NCBI GenBank assembly: GCA_032871835.1
Contig: CM065295.1
Location: 87,661,819 to 87,725,818, forward strand
Source of the DNA: Dipteronia dyeriana
Lineage: Eukaryota > Streptophyta > Magnoliopsida > Sapindales > Sapindaceae
Length of the DNA stretch: 64,000 bases
Reading direction: 5' to 3'
The position numbers were made by a program, and so were the translations under genes. Below the pieces are notes generated by a model. The model did not search any database. It saw only the letters and a list, made by a program, of their open reading frames with translations, and had not been told where the DNA came from. This document shows positions 12,501 through 23,887 of the stretch, piece after piece; the stretch's first letter is position 1, and every line of letters starts with the position of its first letter.

Positions 12501-15457
12501 ATAAACCAATATTATACCTACTATATTTTCGGAGTTTACCTTTTTGTTTCGTGACATCTCTTTGTTCTTGCTTGAAGCATATATATATATATATTCCTTG
12601 CGCTTGCATAAACTTACTATATTCACGGTTTACCTTTTTATTTCGTGACATCTTTCGTTTCTTGCTTGATGCATAAAACAAGAACTCAAAACAATATATA
12701 AATTATCCAGATTCCTAATCTATATATGTATCATACAAGATTCCAGAAACCCAGGTAACCTAATTTAATGAATTACAACAATTTTCAAATCTAATGCAAC
12801 AAAATCAAGTGGTATAAATTATTACCCTTTGAACAAGCCGTAGAGCTGCAATCCATAAGCCTAAAAATGTATCATGCCAGGTGGTACCATTAACTGCCTG
12901 TAGTGCTTTTACTAAACCTGCAACACCAACTCTGTTTAAATTTCTTGAAGTAGACATTCATCAACTTCAAAGTAAAGCAACAAATTAAGCATTAAAATAC
13001 AACAATTGGCTTTTACCAGTAAGAGTTTCAACAGCACTATTTGCTCCAACTTGAGTTCCATCCATTGCCTCTTCGAGAAACAAATCAATTGGAAGCCACA
13101 GTGCAGACCGACTAGTCCCATTACATTGATCAGCAGAAGACATTAAAGAACCAGAAGCCATAACTGCATGAAACTCTACTTGTGATACTGTTTTAGATTT
13201 CCTAGTCAAAAGTTTACGTGTATCGGAAGACAACTGCAGAAGGATCTCTGGAGTCACATTTTTTGAATTTTTCAATGCAGTTGACTTGACCAAAAGCAGA
13301 CGTAACTGCTGAATGAAAGCACCCCAATGCAATGGCCTAATAAAGGATAACAGATAAAGAAGTTATGTGTTAAGTACATCTTAAAAGTACCTTTCTCCTA
13401 ATTTATAACTCCGGAATTCAGTATAACACCAAGGTTAAGATAAAATTGACGACCTGCCTGTTCTCTCTCATCAACAGGGCAGGATAAGCATTATCATGAT
13501 TCAGGAATAAGTGAAAATAAAATGACAAATATGAGCTCTTACATATTTTTACGTGCCAGGTAAAGGATCCTTGAAGTCTCTTTGTTTCTCAAAAACTCTC
13601 CGATCATCTCAATGGCCATTATTGTATTTGCTTTGCACAGCCCCTCATGATGCTCAGATCTCTTCTCATTAAAGCTATTGAGACTATCTATTTCCATGTC
13701 CTTTGGCCTAGTTGACCATCTAAAATTATTTTCTTGAGCAATTTCCAGCAAGCCTTCATCGTCCAATGATGCATCAAGTAATTGCCAAACAACATAAAAG
13801 ACAAATTCAAGTAGAAGAAGGCCCGGTTCACACACTTTAAGACCAAAAGTTTGGGAAAGATGAAGAATGTCATCTGTGGATTTCATAATCCTTCAATTTC
13901 AACATAAGTTCAGGTTAGAACTTATTATAGCTTTCATGGGCAGGAAAAATATAAATACAAATCAGACACAAAATAGAACAATTACATAGCAGATTAAGAT
14001 GGTTTCACAATTATATCGCTCTCCCCAATCCAAGTTTCCATATTTCGATTTCTATCTTAATTTACATTACAATGTACAAGGGAAACTTAAACAGAAGTAA
14101 ATAAATAAATAAAGGAGGCTATCAATTAACACATTCACGGATTCACCTGAAGTAAAACACTCTCTCCCTACCTAAGCTTTACTGTTTCTTTTCTAGCCTA
14201 AGTTACATTATATCGACCAAGGACAAATTAAAACGGAAGAAGAAACAAATGAGTCTATAAAGGAACAAATGCATCTGAAGTAAAATAGATGACTTCATCC
14301 TTACTTTTCATAATTTGGCCCATTGATCAGTAATGCAAATGAAAAAGCGTGCAGCTTGAGGAGTTCTATAAAAAGCCTATATGCTGCAGGGTGCAGCTGT
14401 CGACTTGGAATGACCCTGTAATAAACAGCAAAGATAAGAATGTCAGATTTACTATGAGTGTATTATGATAAAGGTAAGAGAACACCAGCCGAAAAAATAT
14501 GAAAAGACCAGTTCAAGTCTTGAGAATATTGCAACATAGAAACTATGCAAGTTTCAATTCTAATCTACTTCATTTCTTCTATTTCTTTTATTCCAAACCA
14601 CCCAAAATAAGTTTCGGACCTACTTGTGGGCATCTGATTTCTCTTAATTTATAGTTACTCAATTATTCATCATCCAACAGAATTAGGTAGCCGTGACAAA
14701 AAATGACAAAAAATAACAAAAAATAAATGTATATAACTTCAATTGCATTGTACAGTAATGAATACAGGGTATATTGCAGCGGTCATGGGACGAAATTGAG
14801 AATCAGACATAAGTAATCAATATGCAAATAATTATCCTAGTGAAAGGACTCATAATGATCAATGCTTCAGCAAGAATAGTGAACCTCAACAACAAATTGG
14901 ACGAGAACTCCGGAAAACAAAGCTGGAGTATGAATAAACACAAATTCTAGGAAATTACCCACTTAAACACTTTAACAAAAGTTGTATAAGTTTTAATAAC
15001 AACACACCAAAAGTATCACCTATCAATAATAACTTACCTATACAACTATACAAGCAATCAACAGAAATATTTTCACTAGCAAGTAATCATCCATAAAAAA
15101 AAAAGGCGACCAAACTGGAGCATAAATTAAAATATGTACAAGTAGAGTAGGGGAGCATGCATAAATATAATAAAAATCAAACCTGGTAGAGAGAAGAGCA
15201 AGTACGAGGATTGGAGGTGCGATCCTGACAGTCAAGGCCTTGTCGAGAAACTTCCAAGTGATGGGGAGGTTATTTTCCCAGCAGATATGAGAGACAAGGA
15301 GGTGAGCCAACTCGGTGGACGGCAGAGACACCCCAGCTGAGTTGAGAGTCGAACCCAGTTGAATCGCCCACATAAGAGGGTCAACGTTCTGGTCCTGCGC
15401 CGTCTTCGTCGTCTCCAGCACCGTGTCCCATATACCCTGTTGTACGGACACCGCCAT
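6546..15457 (-). CDS. MED33: Mediator subunit 33 (MED33/REF4/RFR1, MED5 family)
   Basis: It encodes a large tail-module subunit of the nuclear Mediator complex. In Arabidopsis the family members REF4 and RFR1 restrain phenylpropanoid synthesis. I modelled 12 exons: 15183-15457, 14305-14415, 13543-13890, 13017-13336, 12826-12917, 11933-12299, 11248-11458, 10578-10692, 10262-10423, 9104-9764, 8053-8259 and 6546-7663. All junctions are GT-AG and keep phase, giving 3,987 nt and 1,328 residues, close to the usual family length. The start MAVSVQQGIWD, SHICWENNLPITWKFLDKAL in exon 1, VPADYSGSESHLIGYAP in exon 9 and the C-terminal GGVGTMGAAVELIVET are family signatures. The ATG at 15455-15457 is the only start placing these correctly. 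No stop or frameshift was found, so it looks functional. A or B paralogue cannot be decided. Confidence 0.93.
8238..8455. repeat. 112-bp tandem duplication over the exon 11 acceptor
   Basis: The intron 10/exon 11 boundary of MED33 is present twice. Segments beginning near 8238 and 8350 share the TCTTAGGTAGCAACCAATAG stretch (8281 and 8393, spacing 112 bp) and both carry a CAG acceptor. The copy nearer exon 11 (8260-8262) fits the reading frame. The upstream copy is a possible cryptic acceptor. Confidence 0.85.
12515..12675. repeat. Imperfect tandem duplication in MED33 intron 5
   Basis: Two copies spaced about 97 bp apart contain GTTTACCTTTTTRTTTCGTG and TTCTTGCTTGAWGCATA, separated by a short TA run. 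They lie wholly within the 526-bp intron between exons 5 and 6. The two short ORFs overlapping them on opposite strands are repeat artefacts. Confidence 0.75.
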
Positions 15458-15763
15458 AGCTGCACTGCCTTTTCAGATTTCTCTGTGTTATATTAAGACC
15501 TTAGAGAGAGCAAAATATAGAGAAGAAAAGAATAGGTGAATGTTACAAGGGAGAAAAAACAATTTATTTGGACGTTTTGAACGAGAAGAAAAGAACACTG
15601 TTAACGTTTTGAACGAGCTTGTGGTGGGTCATTTCATTTCCAGAATCGGGTCCGACTTTGTGGGTCTGTCTAATTTGTAATTATTTCTGCCATTTCCCAT
15701 TTCCCATTTCCATTTGCACCAAAAGAAAAAATCAGGTTTTTAAGAACACTGCATTACTTTTAA

Positions 15764-16712
15764 GGTGTTATTTAGTTGGGTGGAATGGAAAGAAATTCAT
15801 TCCATTTATTTGGTTTATTAAATTTCAATGGAATGAGTATTTCATTATAATGAGGATTCCACCATTTTGGTGGAATGAGCATTCCATCCAAAAACCAATG
15901 GAATGTCCATTTCATTCCATTAACACATTTTCTTTCCAAAAATAACCCTCTATCCCACAACTCAATTCCAAAAATACCCTCATTTCCAAAAATAATATCA
16001 TACTATTATATAATATTTATTATTATTATATTATATTATATTATATTATATTATTATCCAAAATATATATTTTATTATTATTATCCAAAATATATATAAT
16101 AATATCAATATTAATAATATCAATATTTCTAATATATATCATATATATTTTATTATTATTATCCAAAATGAACATTATATTTTCTAATTATATATATTAT
16201 TATATATATCACATTATATAATTGTATATAATATTATCAATATTTATAATATATTATATATAATATATAATAATATATAATAATATTTATAATATATATT
16301 ATTATGTAATATTTTATATAAAATATAATAGTATTAATATTACTAACATATAATATATAATATATAATATAGAAATATACAACATATATTGTAATAATAT
16401 ATTTTTTATATTATAATAATATATAAATATATATATAATATTTACATATAAATATAATATTATATATACTTTCATATATTTTTTTTATTATTATCCATGA
16501 TATATAATGTTGTTATAAATGTTTTGTAATTAGGGGTATTTTGGTCAAAATACAGTTGATTCCATTCCATTCAGTTGTTAACCAAACAAAATATTACTGA
16601 TTCAAATATTGATTTTAAAGTCCCAACCAAATAAAGAAATCAGTTTTCCATTCCAATTCTCATTTCCATTACCATTTCAATTCTCATTCCACCATGTTAA
16701 CCAAACGCCACC
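15764..16712. mobile_element. PIF/Harbinger-like non-autonomous element (Tourist-type)
   Basis: The left end GGTGTTATTTAGTT and the right end AACCAAACGCCACC form an imperfect inverted repeat rich in TGGAATG motifs. TAA flanks it directly on both sides (15761-15763 and 16713-16715), as expected for the 3-bp TAA/TTA target duplication of PIF/Harbinger elements. The 949-bp interior has no coding potential and contains a very AT-rich core (about 16,000-16,500) of TATAT and TTATTATT repeats. It sits about 300 bp upstream of the MED33 start codon, so it may touch that promoter. The superfamily is inferred from terminus and target duplication alone. Confidence 0.72.
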
Positions 16713-17716
16713 TAAGGTTGAGCCACTTTGAAGTCCGAGTTGAATAGAGATAGGGTACTTCTCGTTGTATTGTAAGTGAATCATGTATTGATCTGGACCG
16801 TTTAATATCTTAAAAGGGTAGGCTTGCCTAATGGCAGGGGACGGTTGTGATGCTTTTATTTGCCCAAAAATATGATGCAATCTAAAGTAGTAAAGGTAAC
16901 AAATTAAGTAATTAACAATGTTAGGGGTTGTATATTTTTTTCATTTAAAACTTAATGGGTCTGAATCATAATTACTAAGTTGTTTTGTTTATTTTTCTAA
17001 ATGGTCAAATAACTTAAAAATCCTAAAAAACAACTTAAAATAAAAAAAGTAAAGAATCTTGATTTTTTACTTAATTGCAAATCACTGAATTACATTAAAT
17101 GCAATCCAAAATCTTTTCTTCCGATATTATCCCCTCATATATAACATGTTTCCAATTTAATCATAATTATATATGGTATATACATTTTTTTATTTTAATA
17201 TAATGTTTATTTTAAATAGCTTTAAAAATAAAATAGAACTCTAATCACTTCTCATATTGGTGTTTAATATAAATACTTTATTTTGATATTATGGTAATTT
17301 ATATATATATATATATATTAGAGTGTTTGTGTGAGTTTTTTTGCTATCCCTTTTATTTTTTGAAAGAAAAAACAAACATTTTCTTTTCTTAGTAAAAATG
17401 AAGTTTATTTGTAATCGAAGGAGAAGATTATGATCATATGTGTTCATATATAATTATTGTTTTTGGATTGTTTTTATTTTATATTATATGTATAATTGTT
17501 TAACTTAGGGATAAATGTAAAATTACTTATTTTTTGACAATTTTACTTTTAAAAAACAAATGTGTTGACAATACATTCAGATGTGAGAAAAAAAAACATG
17601 TCATTCAGGTTCAAATTTTAGTCTTTATTCAGTCTTTAGAAAACTTCAGAACTATTCAGTATTCAGACAAAAAAAATAACCCCTTACTGTTGATTAGTAT
17701 AAAAAAATAATAGAAT
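16713..17716. other. AT-rich intergenic DNA, no gene seen
   Basis: About 1 kb between the Harbinger-like element and the Gypsy element. It holds poly-A/T runs and a (TA)n tract near 17,300. No ORF, RNA gene or transposon terminus could be supported. Confidence 0.6.
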
Positions 17717-18349
17717 TGTAGTAGAAAAAAATGGTCTCTAGGCCCAAAATGCAAGCCCATCAACAGTTATGGTCAAGTTTGGATCAGATCCAATGAGCTG
17801 GGTTGATCCGAATTATTGTATCATAGATTTAGATTGACTTGGTCACTCCTACTTGAATGACGTAATCACTCCTACTTAAACTCAACCACGATAATCGTGG
17901 ATGAAAAATTCGAAACAACCAACTATGTAATCCTGCAAAATCCAGCTAGAATATCAGGGATATTCTTCAACTCTTCAAAAGTTCAAGTCGGCTTTTGGTG
18001 TCTATAAATAAGACTCCCTGTTCGCATAATGGGGATCTTCTTTGGCTGGAGCATTCATTCATGCTAATTGCTAGTCGAAACTCTGTATGAATCAAAATCT
18101 GGTCACCGAAACTGATAAAACAGAAAAATCTGATCGCCAACTACATTAAAGCTCAGCACAAGCTCACCTAAGGCCTTTATAAGACCTCTTTCCTTTTATC
18201 TTCAAATTTCGTTTCTGCGTTATTCGTTTGTGCTTTTCATCTGTTTTTTTTATGCAGGTTTCATATATTTGAGTTAGCAATTCAAACCAAGTTGCTATGG
18301 CCTGATTTGAACACGACTAAATCCATTAACTATCATTCGACCCACCACA
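17717..18349 (+). repeat. 5' LTR of Gypsy element
   Basis: This 633-bp repeat is matched by 31298-31928 with scattered substitutions and small indels. It contains a TATA-like CTATAAATAAGAC about 350 bp before its end, a plausible retroelement promoter. It ends in CCACCACA, directly before the primer-binding-like site. Confidence 0.93.
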
Positions 18350-18572
18350 GTTTGGCGCATACCGTGGGGCCCTTACAATTTGAACACAGTAAACGATCCG
18401 AGACAAAGCTATTTCGAAAATGTCTGGAGACGGAAGCACCCCAACTATAGAGCAATAAATGGCCGTATTGACCGCTCAAATGGCGGCCAACGCCCAAAAG
18501 CTGTAGGAAATCGAAGCGGAGAACGTAACAATTTGGACCAGAAATACAGAACTGCGAGCGGTAATTGAGGGT

Positions 18573-19648
18573 ATGCCCAACAACGTACCAACATCACCTC
18601 TTGTCCAAACAGATGATCGTGAACAAGAAACAGGCACGACGACTACAACGGTGCTAGTAGATCCGACGAATCAGGAACATAATGTAAACCAGGGGATGAG
18701 CCAGGATACGACAAGAACAGTTCAAGTGGAGGCTGACGATCCTGCAGTACAGACTTGGCTGGAAGCACCGTAAGAACACAATTTGGTCATCGACTGACAG
18801 CAGGATAACGTCCTAAGGACCCCTGCATCTCACCAGTTGACTTCCAACTTGGTAACACCGAATGTTGATTTACATCTTTTCACTGACCCTGAACTTTCTC
18901 TCAGGTTCGCAGAAATGAAGTCCTTAATCCAAAGAATCCCATGAGTACTCGCACCTATCAAAAAAAGTACAGTGAACAGTTCACGGAATCGTCATTTGTC
19001 GACGCCATCGCTCTAGTGGAAATGCCCCAGAAATTTAGTTTCCCAAACATGAGGCAGTTCGAGGGAACAACAGATCCAAACGACCACATAGCTCAATATA
19101 AGCAACGCATGTTCACTGCGGCATTTCCACGTGACCTTAGAGAAGCCTGCATGTGCAAGACATTTGGGTCGAGCCTCAGTGGTCCAGCATTACAATGGTA
19201 CACGAATTTACCTTATAATCTCATCTCTTCTTTTACGCAACTCACATATACATTCGTGGAGCAATTCGCAAACAACAGAAAATTGGAAAAGCAGTCAGAC
19301 GACCTATAAACTATAACCCAAAGAAGCAAAGAAAACCTTAGAGCGTATGTCGGACTCTTTAATAGAGAGAATGTGCAAAGCCCAAATTGTAATCAGGCTA
19401 CTGTAATTTCGACCTTCAGAAAAATACTCAGGTTCGACTCCAACCTTTACAAAGAGCTCACTAAATACTCTTGCAAGATGATGGAGGATGTTTTAAATAA
19501 AGCATGGGCCCAAATCAAATGGGAAAAAGATGAAGTGAACTACGTGGAGAAAGCAAACCACTATAACAAACGCAACGATCGAGTCGACAGAAAATCTAAC
19601 GATAGAAGGGTTGAACCATATCCAACAACGAATCGACGAGACAACTGA
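18573..19648 (+). pseudogene. Decayed gag of Gypsy element
   Basis: The structural protein would form the cytoplasmic particle that packages element RNA. The conserved retrotransposon gag segment is at 18941-19309, with KFSFPNMRQFEGTTDPNDHI and ALQWYTNLP motifs. A charged C-terminal part follows at 19373-19648. The pieces at 18573-18773, 18941-19309 and 19373-19648 are separated by stops, so no complete gag is made. No CCHC zinc knuckle is visible. A further degenerate stretch to about 20,060 leads into the protease. Confidence 0.8.
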
Positions 19649-20069
19649 AACAGTGGACAACACAATAGAGGTTTAAGCTATCAAAACACGCCAAAGACTA
19701 ATCGACCACCAATCCCGATACCTGAATATAACCTCAATATCGAGCCAGTCGATCTTGTGGTCGTGATGAAGGAAATGGGTAGGGACCGTTAAATGGCCAA
19801 GAAAAATGAATGCACCCCCAGAACATCGAGATTTGCATCTATGGTGTAAGTTCTAGAGTGATCATGGCCATCGAATGGAGGATTGTATCGCACTAAAATT
19901 AGAAGTGACAGAATTGTTGAGACGGGGGCACCTACAAGAATTTATCATCTACAAATGAAAAGAGACAGTCACTCGACGAGAGGAAAAACAAAACACAATT
20001 TCAAACGATAATCAACCAATACCGCCCCAGCCAGATGGAGTTATCAACTACATCGCAGGTGGATCGGAA

Positions 20070-20570
20070 GTGAGCGGTATCAGTTACTCTGCTGCAAAGA
20101 GACATACTCGACAAGTGTCGTACACGGAGATTCGATCTAACAGAGAACATCCATCAACAGTAGAGGAGACGGTCACCTTCAAGTCGACCGATGAATCAGA
20201 TTTTTTTTCCACTCACGATGATGCTCTAGTTATTTCTTTGTTAATTTCTAATTGCATGACGAAACGCATATTAGTAGATAACGGAAGTTCATGTAATATA
20301 TTGTTTAACAGTGCACTTCGAGAAATGCAAGTGGATGAATCGAAAATTAGTCGTCGTACAACTGTGCTTACATGGTTCAATGGCGAACAGAAAAGTACAT
20401 TGGGCGAAATCGTCCTACCAGTGTACGCGGAAGGGGTGAATTTATACATCAACTTCCTGGTGCTCGACTGTCAATCACCCTATAACGCAATCCTTGGAAG
20501 GCCCTGGATACACGAAATGAAGGCAATTCCATCAACCTACCATCAAATAATCAGGTTCCCAACCAAATAG
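20070..20570 (+). pseudogene. Retropepsin-like aspartic protease region of Gypsy pol
   Basis: This 166-residue ORF carries ILVDNGSSCNILF, the plant Gypsy form of the aspartic protease active site (D-N/T-G), and later YNAILGRPWIH, the conserved second motif. Proteases of this family cut the gag-pol polyprotein inside the particle. The frame is intact over this domain but is cut off from gag and RT by stops. Confidence 0.85.
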
Positions 20571-20789
20571 GGAGTGCGTGAAATTAAAGGCGAACAAAGA
20601 GCAGCAAGAGAATGTTACTAGAATGCAATGAAGAAGAAGAAGAATGAACAATTATAGCAACTACTGGAAACTACATCCGTGTCGACCACGAGCATACCTA
20701 AGTTTGAAGAATTCGATGAAGTGTCACTCTACCCAGACAACCTAGAACATAAAGTTTCATTCGGTTCCAGGTTGTCAATCAAAATCTAA

Positions 20790-21667
20790 AATCAATTGAT
20801 CGAATTCTTAAAGCAACGACACAGTACTTTCGCTTGGTCACACTCGGACATGGTCGGAATCGACTCATAGGTAATGGTACATAAATTGCAAGTTGATCCA
20901 GACCACCGATCGGTAAAGAAAAAAAAGGAGAAAGTTCACGCCTGAAAGAAATAAAATCATTAATGAGGAAATACAAAAGCTGATAAACACCAGATCTGTC
21001 AGAGAAGTAAAGTACCCAGACTGGTTGGCCAACATCGTGGTCGTGAAGAAAAAGAATGACAAATGACACGTTTGTATTGAGTTCATTGACCTCAACAAGG
21101 CCTGTCCAAAGGACCCGTTCCCGCTACCTCATATTGATATGCTAGTCAACGTTACCTCATGACATCAACTACTAAGCTTCATGGACATATTTTCAGGCTA
21201 CAATCAAATCCTGATGCATCCAAATGACCAAGAAAAAACAGCCTTCGTCATCGAAAGAAGTATTGTTTGTTATAAAGTAATGCCTTTTGGTTTGAAAAAT
21301 ACAGGTGCAACCTACCAGTGGTTAGTCAACAAGATGTTTATAGACATGCTCAGATCGACTATGGAAGTTTACATTGACGATATGTTGGTCAAGCAACTCA
21401 CAACTCGCAAACCAACATATAGAGCACTTGAGACAGTCGTTCGACATACTCGACAAGTATGGTATGAAATTGAACCCTACTAAATGTTCTTTTGAAGTGT
21501 CGTCAAGAAAATTCTTAGGTTACCTGGTGACTCAAAGAGGGATCAAAGAAAACCCATACCAGATCCATTCAATTTTAAAACTGGAATCGCCTAAATGCAT
21601 TAAAGATGTCCAGAAACTGACAGGTCGAGTGACAGCACTTAAAAAATTCATATCGAAATCATCATAA
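20790..21667 (+). pseudogene. Decayed reverse transcriptase of Gypsy pol
   Basis: The RT palm is recognisable from FMDIFSGYNQILMHPND and VMPFGLKNTGATYQ to the catalytic YIDD box in ORF 21181-21483. It continues in another frame at 21374-21667 with FLGYLVTQRGIKENP. The RT start lies in broken sequence upstream (about 20,790-21,180). The switch of frame around 21,400-21,480 and several stops make it non-functional. Confidence 0.88.
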
Positions 21668-22189
21668 TGTTGTCAACCTTTTTTCAATATCTTGAAGAAA
21701 AATAGGACGTTCGACTGGACTACGGAATGCGAGAAGGCGTTTCAAGACCTAAAGCAATATCTAATGTCGCCACCTCAAATATTGAAACCAAATTCTAACG
21801 AAACATTGTACTTGTATTTGGCAATGTCAAATATCGCGGTAAGCTCCGTATTGATCAAATAAGAAAATAATTCACAACATCTAGTGTACTACATAAGCAA
21901 ATCGTTACTCGACACAGAATAAACTAGACCTTGCACTGGTTGTGGCCGTACGAAAACTGAGACCTTATTTCCAATGTCATCCAATCAAGGTACCTACTTC
22001 ATTTCCACTTAAGAACATTTTACAAAAACCAGAATATTCAGGTCGACTCACGAAATGGGCAGTCGAGGTCATCGAGCACGACATCTCCTTCCATCCGCGG
22101 ACGTCTCAAAAATCATAGGTAATCACTGACTTTATAGCTGATTTTACACTTAACGAACAATTACATGCCGAACAAGAACTAGTATTACT

Positions 22190-22600
22190 CACAGAAGAAA
22201 CAACAAACAAAAAATGGACATTATCAGTCGATGGGTCGAGTAACGTAAAGGGAAGCGAGTTTGGATTGGTGCTTACATCTCCACAAGGGGACAACTTGGA
22301 ACAATCGATCCAATGTAATTTCCGCACAATAAATAATGAAGCAGAATATGAAGCAATGATCGTAGGACTCGACCTTGCTAAAAATCTTGGAATTAAAAAT
22401 ATACAGGTGTTCAGCGACTCGCAGTTAGTTGTATGACAGATGAATGGGACATATGAAGTCAAGGATAAAAGGATGGCAGCATACTTAACTAAAGTCAAAC
22501 AGCTCGAATCAACATTCGACATTTTTTTTTATCGTAGATACCGAGATCAGAAAACTCCAGAGCATATGCCTTAACAGGTTTAAGATCCACGTCACAAGAA
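22190..22600 (+). pseudogene. Decayed RNase H of Gypsy pol
   Basis: The frame reads SVDGSSNVKGSEFGLVL, then NNEAEYEAMIVGL and a FSDSQLVV motif, the D-E-D catalytic pattern of RNase H. An in-frame TGA follows the FSDSQLVV motif. The domain removes the RNA strand during reverse transcription and follows RT as expected. A degenerate RT-connection region lies at 21,670-22,180. Confidence 0.82.
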
Positions 22601-22660
22601 AATAGTCCCACGTCCATACCTATTGTACACATGTTATGACCAGCAATATACGATGAAAGC

Positions 22661-23887
22661 GTGGCGACTATCGACAACAAAATCAGCTGGATAGATCCAA
22701 TTATGAATTATTTGGAAGCAGATATATTACCAGATAACAAAGCTGAAGCAAGAAAGAAAAAGGTTAAGTCGACTAAAATTTGTATTTTGTATGGCAAACT
22801 TTATAAAAAATCATTTACATGTCCATATTTGAGGTGCATCATGCCTGGAGAATCGAACGACATTCTCACAAGTCTCCATGATAAAGAATGTGGGAACCAC
22901 TCAGGTGCAAGAAGCCTTTCGAACAGAGCCATTACCGATGGATACTACTGGCCAACAATGCGGACCGACTCGCAAGAACACGTAAAAAACTGCGACAAAT
23001 GCCAAAGATTCGCCCAAGTGTCTCACCTTCCACCAGGTATGCTTAATTCTACCTCGGCCCCATGACTTTTTAGGAAATGAGGAATGAATATTGTAGGAAA
23101 ACTTTCAACCGCACCAGGATGACTAGTCTACATGTTGGTATTAACCGATTATTTCACTAAATGGGTTGAAGCTGAAGCTTTCCAACATATCAGAGATATA
23201 GAGGTACGCAATTTCGTATGGAAAAATATCATTTGCAGGTTTGGAATACCAAAGGAGATAGTAACCGACAACGGCTCACAATTCATATCATTCGACTTCA
23301 AGAAATTCTGTGATAAATACGGCATCAAACTCAGTTTTTCGACACCAAGATATCCTTAAGCAAATGGACAAGCAGAGTCAACAAACGAAACGATAATCAA
23401 TACATTAAAGAAAAGACTCAAAACAGAAAAAAAAATGTGTGGGCCGATAAACTTTCTGAAGTGTTGTGGTTTTACAGAACTACGCCTCGTCGGTCGATAG
23501 GAGAAACACCATTCTCTCTTGTCAATGGTTCGGAAGCAGTGAACCCAATAGAAACAAGGTTAACAACAACCCGAAGTGAACACCCTAATGAAGAGCAAAA
23601 CAATCAAGAATTGCTACTTGAGCTGGACCACCTAGACGAATGACGAGATCGAGCTGCATTAAGAATACAAGAGTATCAACGGCAAGTCGCTCTACACTAT
23701 AACAAAAACATCAAAATCAGGGCCTTCAAGATCAACGATTGGGTCTTACGATGAGTATTCCAAAATACAAGAGAACAAGAGGCAGGAAAATTTGGCCCCA
23801 CATGGGTAGTCCCCTATCAAATCATTAAGGTCAAAGGAAAAGGTGCATACAAATTATGCGACCTCAACGGACGAGAGATACACAACA
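22661..23887 (+). pseudogene. Decayed integrase of Gypsy pol
   Basis: The N-terminal zinc-binding part is in ORF 22661-23065, with the GNHSG histidine and the CDKC cysteine pair. The catalytic core is at 23132-23643, with [13 protein letters not shown] (first Asp), TDNGSQF (second Asp) and, after a TAA at the PRYP position, GQAEST supplying the Glu. Integrase joins element cDNA to the host genome. The C-terminal tail reaches GREIHN and is then cut by the hAT insertion at 23,888; coding-like sequence resumes at about 27,260. Confidence 0.88.

Noticed and set aside
12449..12681. Overlapping small ORFs on both strands
   Set aside because: They lie in MED33 intron 5 within an imperfect tandem repeat and have no coding character.
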